Positions 53,299 to 63,823 of a DNA stretch of 64,000 nucleotides are shown one piece after another. A program made the translations under genes and the position numbers. The stretch comes from Teratosphaeria epicoccoides (taxonomy: Eukaryota; Ascomycota; Dothideomycetes; Mycosphaerellales; Teratosphaeriaceae). The number at the start of each line of letters is the position of its first letter. The stretch's first letter is position 1. The stretch lies in assembly GCA_021401465.1 (NCBI GenBank), contig JADDMT010000024.1:62001-126000 (forward strand). The letters are read 5' to 3'. The notes under the pieces were generated by a model that worked only from the letters and a program-made list of their open reading frames with translations, searched no databases and had not been told where the DNA came from.

Positions 53299-53833
53299 TG
53301 GTAGGTGCGTGTGATCGGGAGCGGGAGAAGTAGCGAGAGACTATTGAGATGGGGTGCGCTGACAATGCTGTGGATTTAGGTCGAGACGGGAAACCCTTCA
53401 GCAGCAGAGCTGTGTGGTGCTTGGGGGTATTCTTGCTAGGTCCGCTGAGAACATCGATCTTGGACATCTAAAAAGCCATGCTTGAGAACTTGTATCGGGC
53501 CAGCGGGAGTGCTGAGTCCAACTTGTATTCATATCTTGATTCACTCACGTATAGCATGGACGTACACTCGCTTCAAGCAAGTTTCGTCTTTACTCGGAGC
53601 TAGCCCACTCGAGCATTATATGATACTATTGGGAGACACATCTGACCGTGCCAAACCATTCTAAACTGCTCGCAATCCCCGATTTACAGCAACGTGCGCC
53701 CTGCCTGGCTCCCGAACGACCCAAACCCTCTCCCCAAATGAGCCTGCAGGGTTGCATCATCTACGGCCATCTATCTCACCTCAACTCTACCGGCACTCCT
53801 CGCGTTTCTCCCGCAATCCGCCCGCCAGCGACC
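53299..53833. other. intergenic, accessory block
   Basis: No gene is seen in about 535 bp. Confidence 0.4.
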
Positions 53834-54607
53834 TCATGCACCGTTGAGAAGCACATCTCCATCACCCACAAGCACACACATCTCATCAACCAAAGCCCCC
53901 AGATCCTCGACCGTTAACACACTCCCCGTCCTGACTCGATACAACCTCAGCGCTATAAAGATGAACTTATTCTTCTTACCCTGCATCGTCAGGTCGGGAT
54001 TTTGTCGCGCCATCCTCTGCTCCCAAGTGTTGCCCGAGTCTGGCAGACCATGATGATAATCGACCAGAAAATCCGTCGCGGGTTCATTCAAGTGGAGGGT
54101 CAGAGCCACGGGAGATCGGTCACAGTCATATTTGCCAGAAGCTTGGAGTTTCCGGATGTGGATGAGGTGGTGTTCATTACTCATGAACCAGGAATGAGCT
54201 CGGGCTTTGCCTTAGGGCGTTGAGACTTCGAAATTGAAGCATGTGCGGGCGTGGTAGAGGGGCAGTAGCTCGGCACGGATCTGATTCACATGGGCTAGAG
54301 GTGGTCGAGCTGGTGCGGGCTTTGTGTGCTCATCGCAAGCCGCCTGCTACGGCTCGTGAGGGCTATCGCATCCGGCGATGAGTTATTCGTAGATGCTGTC
54401 GCGGAACTCCTCGCTGGTTTCTGAGTTTGTGTCTATACACTGGTGTGTGGTGGTGGTCGCTATCGTCCTAGGCAAAGGCTCGGAGGCGCAATCAAGAGTT
54501 TGTCTGCTCAGCGCATTGTACACGCTATGGGGGAGATTCATGCTTGTGGACGCGACCTTGAATGAGCTGAAGTGATGGGTAAGAGCGAAGAAGTGGAAGT
54601 AAAGCAT
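53834..54607 (-). pseudogene. F-box-like (2EXR-type) gene, disabled by three stops
   Basis: One frame stays coding-like from ATG 54605-54607 to 53834 through three stops: TAA 54383-54385, TAG 54347-54349 and TAA 54212-54214. Before the first stop is the F-box-like EEFRDSIYE. Between stops come PPLAHVNQIRAELLPLYHA and, after the last, a long segment (HHLIHIRKLQASGKYD, LNEPATDFLVDYHHG). All three stops are one C-to-T step from CAA or CAG. It is related in style to the intact gene at 19.2-20.2 kb and to the neighbour at 54860-55552. Confidence 0.65.
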
Positions 54608-54859
54608 GCTTAGAGACAGCGCTGAAGTTTGTTTAATGCACGAGTTATTACATGCTGCCCATATTTGTGCCTCGTCCGGAAGTCGGATTCCAATGTATCG
54701 TCACCTCAACGACGGCGAATTCGAGCATATAGCAAAATCATTGCCCTGATCACGACGTATAAATATATTTGACAGTCTTCCTATGCCAGATCTCAACCGT
54801 GTCACCTGCACTTTCCGCTTATGACAGCTCCTCGAAATCAGTGTCGTCAACTTCCTCTG

Positions 54860-55552
54860 CTAGGTCAATCTGTCTCTACCATCTACTGTCTCGCAGATCT
54901 TTTCGAACAACACCTCGAGATCAGCAGGCTCCAGAACCTTGCCCTTTACTTTCATCAGCTGTTTGATCGAGCGGAGCATGTCAAGCAGTCTCGCAATGCA
55001 CATAATTCTGTACTCGAGAGCTACGATCTGCTCCAATTGAAGGTACCGACCGGCCTCTTTGTAGCTCTGCCGCGTGTGTGGCAAGCGACATGCAGAGCTG
55101 TCCTTGAATTCGGAGCGGCAAATCACGGGCACGCTCTCGCTGTAGTGGTGTTCCTTCAAGATCAGTAGAGCGGTCGTCGTGATACTTTGTAGATGAGTCA
55201 AATGATGCTTGTTGGTTGCAGCCCACAGCTGAGCCCGTTGCAATCCCTGCTGGGTTGCAACATCGAAGCCGATGTCGGTGAGAGAAAATTAGAGCGGTAA
55301 CGTTTCCTCATGGACTTGGCGACAACCTCGAGTTAATGCCCGGTGAGCTGGCGGCAGGTTGTGCACACGCAATCATGCTGTGCGCCCGACATTCTCTTGC
55401 TTGTGCTCGACGGTCGTGGCTTGGATTTTGCTGACTTCTTTGATGGCAGCAAGGTAGCACTCGTAGATCTCGTTGCGTAGCTCCGCTGCTGGGTCGAGGA
55501 AGCGAAAGACGTCCCTTGCTGCAGTATCACTGGCGGCGGTGTGCGGCGTCAT
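54860..55552 (-). pseudogene. F-box-like (2EXR-type) gene, disabled by two stops
   Basis: A single frame from ATG 55550-55552 to 54860 (231 codons) is interrupted by TGA 55373-55375 and TAA 55289-55291. The start has FRFLDPAAELRNEIYECYL, the F-box-like motif; after the stops it continues as RALTRGCRQVHEETLPL and QLWAATNKHHLTHLQS and ends in an acidic, Leu-rich helix region. The frame is otherwise kept, so the damage is recent, or there is stop-codon readthrough. Tandem with the disabled relative downstream (gap 252 bp). Confidence 0.6.
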
Positions 55553-55757
55553 GGTACTGACTGTACCGAAGTGGTGCTTGAATGTTGACGCTATCGGATC
55601 GATATGTGTCTGAAGAGCTCTGGTGGAGGTGGAGTCAGGTTCAGCATAAGGGTAGTGAAGTGCGTGGAGGAAAATCATCCAACATGTTACCGTGCGTCCG
55701 GCAGAAAATCGGAAATAGCTAGAGTTCACGTGTCATCACATGCAAATCAGACAAACA

Positions 55758-56954
55758 TTACGACCTCAACTTTCTCTTTTTAGCACTTGGTACCTCACTA
55801 GCCCCATCAGGCTCCGTCGCCCGCTTCCCGTTCATCTCCTTTGCGCCGTTCCCAGTAACCTCGACCTTCTCATGTCCCTTCACAACACCCCACCCCTCCT
55901 CGCTCAACCACTCAAACACTTCCGCAACTTTCTTCTTCGCGTTCGCAGCGGTATTCCCCAGCCCCGTCGGCCCTGGATCATTCCGCCAATCGACATGTCT
56001 CGTCCTGCCCTTACTGACTTCCATAACATACCCACCCCCAACCTCATTATCCACACAACATCGCAACATAGCTTGCGCGACCTCCTCTGGCTCTACGAAC
56101 TCATCGATACTAGTGTCGAGCATCTTCAGCTTCTCCGGGTGCTCGGTCCAGAGTGGCGTTCTGATGACGCCAGGAGCGACACCATTGACGCGGATGCCGA
56201 TACTATCAAGCTCTGCCAAGGAGCGGATGAAGCCTGAGATGGCGTGCTTGCTGGCCTGATAGATCGGCGTGACGAGGGAAGGATATTGAGCTGCGATGCT
56301 GGAGACGTGGACGATGCGTTTTGGGTTGCTTGGCGAGGCTTTGCCTATTTTGCTGCCTTTGAGCGGATTCAGGAAGCGGGAGACTGCTATTTGGGTGGTG
56401 CGGATAGGATGGGTAACGTTGATGTCTAGAATGGTGTAATGGCCGATGCCATTAGTATCAACAGGATTGGCTTTGTCCTTGGATACGCCGGTTGAAGGTG
56501 GATGCCAGAAATTGCTCCTAAGGCCAGCCATAGTAAGTGGCCGATCACGCAGAGCATCATCGATTGTTCACGTACCAATGCGGCTCGAAGATTCCGGCGC
56601 AAGGACACAGGATGTCCACGCCTCCGAATTCGCTGTCGGCGACCTCGAACATGTTGTCCAGGTCCGGCCATTGAACGACATCAGTCTTGACAAAGGCGCA
56701 TCGCGGCTCGGCGTTTGTCGACGAGAACTCGTCGACAAGCTTCTGCGCTTCTGGGCGCAAGGAGAGGTCGGCGATCAATACGTTGCAGCCTTTCTGCAGC
56801 AGAAGACTTGCAAAGCAGTAGCCGATGCCTGTGAGTGATCAGCAAAATTTGCAGCGTTGCTACGCCTAAGACTTGGCCCACCTGACCCAGCGCCCGTGAT
56901 GACAGCAGTCTTGCCTGCAACGTTGAACGAAACGGAATCTGGTGGCGCACTCAT
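55758..56954 (-). CDS. short-chain dehydrogenase/reductase, 15-PGDH-like
   Basis: Three exons, 56882-56954, 56576-56828 and 55758-56517, with introns of 53 and 58 nt; the joined frame is 362 codons, 361 residues. ATG 56952-56954 is the first ATG. TGAGSGIG at 20-27 (spanning the first intron), ADLSLRP, the catalytic Ser182, Tyr195 and Lys199 (YQASK), and GVAPGVIRTPLW show an active classical SDR of the kind compared with 15-hydroxyprostaglandin dehydrogenase. After the ~285-residue core an extra ~60-residue tail ends in a basic SAKKRKLRS, which looks like a nuclear localisation signal and is unusual for the family. Substrate unknown. Confidence 0.88.
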
Positions 56955-57395
56955 CGTGTTACGAAATCTCGCGAGCTCGTTGCTTGACCGATCTGGTGCG
57001 CTCAAGGAGCTTATATGCTCGAGCAGACACGGTCGCGGGCAACGATAACGGGACAGCCATACTTACTCTGCCCCACCGTCCACAGGATCACCGGACATGT
57101 GGTGGGGTGAGCAGGACGAAACGTGCGGAGTCAACCCGAGGAGCACGGAGTAAAATGCACCGGGCTTCTCAATCGGGAAGGTACGGCGGCTGCTGGGGAA
57201 CTGTCTCATGGCTTTGGCTCCTTAACAATGCGCGAAAACGATATAAATGAGAGACGATTCTATCAACACATCGGAACCACTTTCAAAATGCAATGCTGAA
57301 CAAGGTCGCCAATCGGCATGCCCTCGACATCATTCCCACGACGGCCTTACCACACGAACCCGGCAATTCCCATTGCACCTTACATTCGCAACCCC
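56955..57395. other. intergenic
   Basis: No gene is seen in about 440 bp; promoter of the SDR and 3' flank of the secreted protein gene. Confidence 0.4.
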
Positions 57396-57797
57396 TCAGT
57401 TCAACTTCGTAGCCACCAAGTATCCGTCCTTGGGCACCGTAGGCTTCTTGATATCCCCCTTCAGATAGCAAAGCCCTGGGTTGAGCTCGTCCCCCTTGAA
57501 AGCCACCCTAAAACACTTACCCGGCAACTTCTCACAATTCTGGATGCAGGTCTGAAAATCCATCCGGTAGTTCGGAGTCTCAGGCAGGAGCTGCGTATCC
57601 AGCTCATCCGTGTTAGCAGCGCACCGAATGAGCCACTTGCCACCAGAGGGACCGTTGTAGACGTCCTGGTCGTCGTCGGGGCACTTGCTCTTGTCCCGGC
57701 CGAAAATCCATTCTCCTTTGGTGCAGGTTTCTGAAGCGGCGACGAGTGAAGTGAAGGCGAAAGCCGTGAGTGTGATGACGGTCTTAAGGGAAGGCAT
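57396..57797 (-). CDS. small secreted protein, PAN/apple-like
   Basis: A single-exon gene of 133 residues from ATG 57795-57797. A signal peptide (MPSLKTVITLTAFAFTSLVAA) precedes a mature part with six cysteines. The order WLIRCAAN, FQTCIQNCEKLPGKCFRVAF and LNPGLCYLKGD resembles the cysteine framework of fungal PAN/apple-type secreted domains, which bind proteins or glycans. It may be a cell-surface or host-interaction protein; the family assignment is tentative. The region above the start is AT-richer and includes TTTATA-type motifs near 57880. Confidence 0.75.
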   Translation of the reverse strand: MPSLKTVITLTAFAFTSLVAASETCTKGEWIFGRDKSKCPDDDQDVYNGPSGGKWLIRCAANTDELDTQLLPETPNYRMDFQTCIQNCEKLPGKCFRVAFKGDELNPGLCYLKGDIKKPTVPKDGYLVATKLN

Positions 57798-59527
57798 GGT
57801 GGCTTTAGTAGATTGTTGTTAGTGAAGCGCCACTGGGATAGAAGCCGCCGGAAAGGTACCTGATAATGACCTGGACTTATAAATGTTTCGCAAAAGTTGC
57901 AGCGAACAGATGTTCTTGTTGGCTTCCTTTGAGTATGGTGATTGATTTGATGACTGTTATCGTTGCAGACCACGGGCCATCCAGGCCTCTTTATACCATT
58001 TCATCGACAGTCGTGGAAACCCACAGACCTTATTTGCCAATGTCGTCACACACTGGAATAGAAATCACCAGGTGTAGGGATAAATATTGTGGATTTCGAA
58101 TAGCAATCGTCATCAATGAGCCACTCCGTGGCATTCCGGCGCTGCGGACAGGTATTGAAATGGCTATTCATGCGGCTTACACGAGCCGTTCCTTGCCATA
58201 CGAAGTCGATGAAGGCCTCACCCTGCAAAGCTGCCTTCCTCACAAACCAACTAGCAATGTCGAAGTACCCACAGAGCATCAAGCCAGCACTACTCCTTCG
58301 CTCGCCCTTCTCCCTTACCGCTCCTGCACATGTCCGTCTCTCCTGCGCCAAACCAAATCCTGGTAAACGAGTTTACTTCTATATTTAGACGATGGCAACA
58401 GTAGTGGAGGTGCGCTGTTGCCGACAGAGATGATAGCGCATGTGTCCCATATTGCGGAGACGAAGCCAAAGGTTACCGACTCTGTGTTGCCGTGCGCCAG
58501 CGAGTCTGCATGAATGCGATCGTTCTGGCTGACTTCCATGTAGTGTGTGCATCCAGGAAGATCCATGCAGATTCAAAGAATAGTGGTAACTTGATATGCT
58601 CAGTCAGCAGAGCTGGTTTTCACCAGCAAATTCTTGGATTTTTGGGCACCTCGGACGAATTCACACGGTGCGGTCAACTGCATCTTCATTTGCAAGAGAG
58701 TCGGCAAGAATATTTTGCACTCCATTCAACGGTCAGTCAAACTGTCCGCTAAACATGCGCTCATCAACCAGGCGCTTTCGCTGGATCTTTGTTGTCTCGT
58801 GCTGGCAGGGCATGTGCAGTGATGATCCAACACGGTCCCGTTTTCAGGAACTCGTAAGAAGCCCGACGATGGCGAGGTGAGAGGCTTGACATTCCAAAAT
58901 CTCGTCGACGCATTGCCTAGATGGCGACAGGCGTTGAGCCCAGAAGATCAGCCCCGCCGCGGCATTCCGGTGTCACCAAGGAACGGTCACAGATAAATTG
59001 AGACGCCATGGAGAGCACGTCTGAATCCGTTGGACGGAAGCTTTTCGGCGAGCGTATAGCACTGCTACAGGAAGGCTCGGTTTTGCTTAATTCTGGCGAT
59101 CTTATGGCGGGCTGGCCCGTCATGAAGCTCGTGTGCCCTTGGTGTGGCAGAGCCAGGAAGAGACATGGCGGTGCCATGCCCAAAATAATCATCGAGGTGG
59201 TAAGCTCCATTGAGTAACGTGTGGTCGGTGGTCAAATGGCCATCGAGCTGCTCAATTGGCTCGAATATTGGCGTCTGTACGTGGTAGCAATGTTGCCTCC
59301 TGCAGTTGGCCTGCTGTCTCGTTCGTGCAGAGTCTCATCATAATTGCAACATCAACAGAAGACCTTCGGGACCTCACGCCAGATAGCCCCGTTGTAGCTC
59401 CGTCATACGCTCACTGCTGTTTCTCGGCTAATGGTGTTCACACGCACACGAGCGTTTATTTCATAAGGCGGGCAAGGACGTACATCATCCAGCTGCTCCA
59501 ACATAAGGCGTTAACACTCCACGCGAC
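57798..59527. other. intergenic, about 1.7 kb
   Basis: No gene I can support. A 69-codon ORF at 59008-59217 has a real ATG and a CPWCGRARKRHGG stretch but no known family; it could be chance. Confidence 0.4.
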
Positions 59528-59777
59528 ATGAAGCCACTCACAGTTCTCATGCTCTCTGCCCCAGCCGCTCTGGTAGAAGAAATATATGTACGTCTCCCTT
59601 TCCACGAATTCCTCTCAATGGCGAACGCTCACCGCAATTCTTTCAAATGTGAACTGACATCGCTTGCACCAGTACCTCTGCGTAAAAGTGCGAGGCGGTG
59701 ACGGCTATTGCGCGCCGACTGATGGACCCACTTGGTGGGAATACTGCTCTCCTGCACGTTTAGCATCCGTCCTTTGA
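59528..59777 (+). CDS. candidate very small secreted protein, two exons
   Basis: Exons 59528-59587 and 59673-59777 with an 85-nt intron (GTACGT donor, CTGAC branch, CCAG acceptor) give a clean 55-codon frame, 54 residues. The start MKPLTVLMLSAPAALVEE reads as a signal peptide and the mature part (CVKVRGGDGYC, then WWEYCSP) has three cysteines. All splice signals are good and the frame closes, but the peptide is short and has an odd cysteine count, so a remnant is possible. Confidence 0.4.
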
Positions 59778-60500
59778 ATCGAATTGCAATACTTTGGCTG
59801 ACATGCAAGTTCATGGTTCCCAGCAACACCCGTGTCTCGGTTTCTGCAGATCGGTGGCGTGTAATGGCACGCCTCGCGGCTGGAGCGGGTGTCACACGTG
59901 TCCGATACTAGCTGAAATTGATAAAGGCATATGATTGTAACTGACTATCTACTACAGCGTGCAAAAGCAGACGAAAGGGGTTTGTGTGCTAACCGAGGTT
60001 GCCAAGTTCCACTAGCGTGTGACAGCGGGATTCTTCAAAGTAAATCGGCGAAACTTGCCATCGGCTCACGATGTGCTCAGGCTTTGGATCTTGAGTCTGT
60101 CGGACTTTAACCACGCCTGTAATTGTTGTCGGTCTGGCCGTCGTCTAGAGGGACATTAGGGGCCACCTGCTTGTATGCGGATGCTCAGAATCAAGAGAGT
60201 CGCGTTGAAAGGCATCCGGCCATGTTGAAGCCGCGCCACGATGGTCGCTAAGTAGTGATCTCGAGCAGACGCATCGACGGTTGCCAGACCATCTTTTACA
60301 TGATAGCATGCATAGCTGCAGCGTAGCCGAAGCTGACTGATGAAGTTCTTGATAAGTGGGAAGGTTGTTGTGTGCATGTTTTCTGGTGGTCTCCCGGCCT
60401 TGCCGAATGAACGGGGAAATTCACCGTCCGAAGCCATGCTCCTGCGGCGTCCTGCCTTCCAGGTTGTTGTCCATCCTCTGTTTCCAGCACACGCCACACC
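59778..60500. other. intergenic
   Basis: No gene is seen; promoter of the mS45 gene. A minus-strand ORF at 60156-60497 lacks an ATG at its start. Confidence 0.4.
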
Positions 60501-61916
60501 ATGCCTCCTCGAATATCATCGAAACACCTTCCTCGCCCTCAGTCATATCAATGCTTCCGGACCAGACCCGGACAAGCACAACGATGTCTCCAACAACGCG
60601 AATTCCACGCCTCGCGCTCTTACGCGAGACGATCACGCCAGCGCCAGAATATGTACGAATGGCTCAATGGACCTGGCAGATCTCTTCGTGATCCTCTATC
60701 TGGGTCGACAAATTACCTGTCAGCATACGACAAGCAGGGCAATTTGATCCGAGCCAGTCAAAGCCGACAGGATCGTGACAGGAAAGAAAGAGATGGCGAT
60801 TTTATTGAGGATGAAGAAGCAGCCGCCAAGCGTGATCGGGAAGATGCTGAATTGACAGAGGAGGAGCGAGATGTGAGAGCTGCCGAGCGTGAGTTAAGTC
60901 GTGCCTCTAAGAGGGTGGAGGATCAGGAAACAGAAGAGCGTGGTGGGATACCTAGAGAAAGACTCGGCGATCTACGACCATACCCCTTGAACCATAACTT
61001 TCGATCGGAGGCTGTGCTGTCAGAGGGGCTTAGAGAACAGCTCTACCAATTGGCAGTTCAAGATGGGAATGATCTGTCCAGTCTGGCTGGCGCGTTTGGT
61101 GTTGACGTCCGGAGAGTCGCGGCGGTGGTGCGGCTGAAGACTATCGAGAAGCGGTGGGAAGCAGATGTGAGTGATTCCCTCTTCACTCCTTTCACGTTTC
61201 GATTGCATGCTTTTATGATGATCTCATTCAAAATCGATTAGTCTTTAAGACACCTATATGGTTACAAAATTTGCTTTGCGAGCCTCTCTGAATTTCAGCT
61301 CATCTGTGTTACGATTATCTCTCGCCAGGCTTGTGCGGGATCATGGCTGATGCTAGTTACATCGTAGGGTAAGAAGCTGGCTACACCATATTCCAAAGCC
61401 GTCCTTTCAATGCTTCCACAAACACACTTCCGTCCAGGCACCGCCAAGCCAATCCACACCCACGAACCCGTTAACGACCTTCCTGTCCATCCTTACACGC
61501 GTACTCAACTTTTCTACCCGACCTCAGAGTCAAGGCAATTTACTCGCGAAGACGCGGCCAAAGCATTTTCCAGCACCCTCCTGCCAGCAGACAAACGCAT
61601 CCCTCTGCCTATGCTCATAGACATCGAGCGATGGAAGGTCGAGGGCAAGACACGAGAACAGCGCACAGAGCTGCAACAGCAGATGGATATGAAGATGCGG
61701 GAGGAGCAGGACAGGAAGGAGAGGAAGAAGAAGGAGTGGGCGGCGCGTTCAATTAGAGTCGTGCCAGGGAGACGGTGGGACTTCAAGTTCGAGGATTTCT
61801 CGGCAGAGAAGGTAGGCAAAGATGGTAGAGGCCGGGGTGCTGTTGGGCTGCGTTACGGTATGCCGCATGAGGATCGGAAAAGAGGGATGGTTAAAATTCC
61901 TACCAAGGTGGAGTAG
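60501..61916 (+). CDS. mrps35: mitochondrial small ribosomal subunit protein mS45 (Mrps35/Bot1p type)
   Basis: Two exons, 60501-61166 and 61368-61916, with a 201-nt intron (GTGAGT/GTAG), longer than others in the window; the joined frame is 405 codons, 404 residues. The N-terminus (MPPRISSKHLPRPQSYQCFR) is a basic mitochondrial presequence. After an acidic coiled region come EAVLSEGLREQLYQLAV and GAFGVDVRRVAAVVRLKTIEKRW, the core of the eukaryotic mitochondrial regulator family (yeast Mrps35, fission yeast Bot1p), a component of the mitoribosomal small subunit. The C-terminus ends with RRWDFKFEDFSAEKVG and RYGMPHEDRKRG. It may also be named MRPS35-like; identification is from motif order. Confidence 0.8.
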
Positions 61917-62342
61917 ACCTTTCCGATTGTACTACATAGCATGACTTGTATAGAATGTCACCGTTCACCCCCGTACGAGTAATATTCTTTCTGTGGCCTG
62001 GCATGTGATCCTCGACACATTGCTAGCAAAATTCGGCGATGCCCCACCATGTCACAACCTGAGCTCACACCTCTACAGCCCTCGAGCCCCTCCGTCTTCA
62101 GACTTCAGAGAGCTCCACTCAGTTCTGGAACTATCACGATCAGTTTCAACCTGAATCCTGTCACACGTAGGTGCAAGCGTTCGCCAAGCAGGTGCCAAAT
62201 ACCGTCCTTTGCTTGCGGTTGGCAGATACCTGCTCGCCGGTGTCGCTTGCTGCTCGTCCGCCTAAGCGCTTCCCGGACGAGATCACCACATCGAACCGAT
62301 GCATCGACCCCGATAATTTCCGCCACCAGCACTTTCGACACG
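61917..62342. other. intergenic / possible 5' leader of the acyltransferase gene
   Basis: An in-frame ATG at 62049 could extend the acyltransferase by 98 residues, but the stretch (Ser/Arg-rich) lacks features. Confidence 0.4.
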
Positions 62343-63346
62343 ATGAACACCATCCTCTCCCTCCTCCTCGCCCTCCTCGCTCTCACCTCCACCGTCATCC
62401 TCGCCCTCCTTCTACTCGGCTTCCTCCTCCAAAGCCACCACCTAACCTACTACGGCCGCGCCACCGCCTCTTTCTCCGCGCTCATCCTCTGCGCCACCTA
62501 CGGCACACTCGCATCAGCGCTCCTCAACGTTTTCGGCTACGGCGGCCTGGGCCAATGGACCACGGCGCGCAGTTTCAAATGGACGATGCTGCTCTTCACC
62601 GGCGTCTGGTTTGAGATCGCGGATCCGGAAGATTGGTTGGGGAGGACGAGACCGGCGGTTTTTGTGGGCAATCATCAGACGGAGTTGGATGTGTTGCTTC
62701 TGGGGCACATGTTCCCGAAGTATTGTAGTGTGACGGCCAAGAGGAGTTTGCGGTTGGTGCCGCTTCTGGGATGGTTCAGTGAGTATATTTTCTTGGGGTG
62801 GGAGGAAGGTGGGAGGGTGATGCTGATCTTTTTTTGATATCAATAGTGGCGATGAGTAAGACGGTCTTTATTGAGCGTTCTTCTCGAGATCAGGCTGTTG
62901 CGGCGTTCGCCAAAGCTGCTGAGCAGATGCATTCGGCGAAACAGAGCGTGTATATCTTCCCTGAAGGCACGCGCTCGTACTACGATCACCCGGACCTCTT
63001 GCCGTTCAAGAAGGGAGCGTTCCATCTAGCGGTTCAGGCACAGGTGCCTATCGTGCCCGTGGTGGTAGCGAATTACAGCAACATACTGAACATGAAGAGG
63101 AAAATATTCAGAGCGGGCACTATCCCCGTGAAGGTGTTGGAGCCGGTGAGCACGAAGGGGCTGGGGAAGGAAGATGTAGACGGATTGTTGGAGGAGGTGA
63201 GGGGCAGGATGTTGGAGGAGTTGAGGAAGTTGACGGTGCATGCGAGGGCGGAGGGTATAGCGTTGAAGGAGGAGGATGCGACGAGTGGGGCTGTGAGGGT
63301 GACTGGAGTGGATGAGAAGTATAATGCTGCGGCAAAGGTGAATTGA
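62343..63346 (+). CDS. 1-acyl-sn-glycerol-3-phosphate acyltransferase (LPAAT)
   Basis: Two exons, 62343-62778 and 62847-63346, with a 68-nt intron; the joined frame is 312 codons, 311 residues. ATG 62343 is preferred because the first membrane helix begins at once (LSLLLALLALTSTVILALLLL), though an in-frame ATG lies at 62049. It makes phosphatidic acid from lysophosphatidic acid in the ER, feeding phospholipid and triacylglycerol synthesis. Motif I NHQTELD (110-116) holds the catalytic His and Asp, motif III is FPEGTRS (183-189), and IPVKVLEP follows. The length matches yeast Slc1. It follows the mS45 gene in tandem. Confidence 0.93.
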
Positions 63347-63823
63347 GCCAGCAGGAGAGTGAGTGCGGTGTGGAGGGAGGGCAGGCAGCCAAGCCAGAAG
63401 AAGCTTGGAGGGCAAGTGTGATGTGTGGCATCGAAAAGCAGCAATGAAGTTTGAGCGATTTACAAGATACCCCAGATGGCTTTGCATAGCGATGTGGCGT
63501 TGACTACATGAGAATAAGATGAGGTGGCTGTAGAAGGAGCCAGTGCTGCCATTCTGCAAAGACTGCTGGATTACCACGGCCCACCACGGCTTGCTCAATG
63601 CGCTTCCATATGCTCTCTCTCAAGTTTTGCAGGCTCGTACTTCACCATACCAAGGAACCCGACATGACAGCACGATGGTATTGACGCGCGGTACAGACTA
63701 GATTGCCGCCCGACCCCTTGTCCCCAAGCACCGCCCGCTAAAGCCCAAAGGTAACCATAAACCTCGTCATCAGCAAGATCGAAATGTCCCCGCTATACCT
63801 ATCCAGAAACCCAACTTTCGCGA
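63347..63823. other. intergenic between convergent genes
   Basis: No gene is seen in about 475 bp. Confidence 0.4.

Noticed and set aside
59008..59217. 69-codon ORF with CPWCGR motif
   Set aside because: Has a real ATG but no known family and no neighbours to support it; left as a note only.
60156..60497. 113-codon minus-strand ORF divergent from mS45
   Set aside because: Starts with GTG and overlaps the expected mS45 promoter; no motif.
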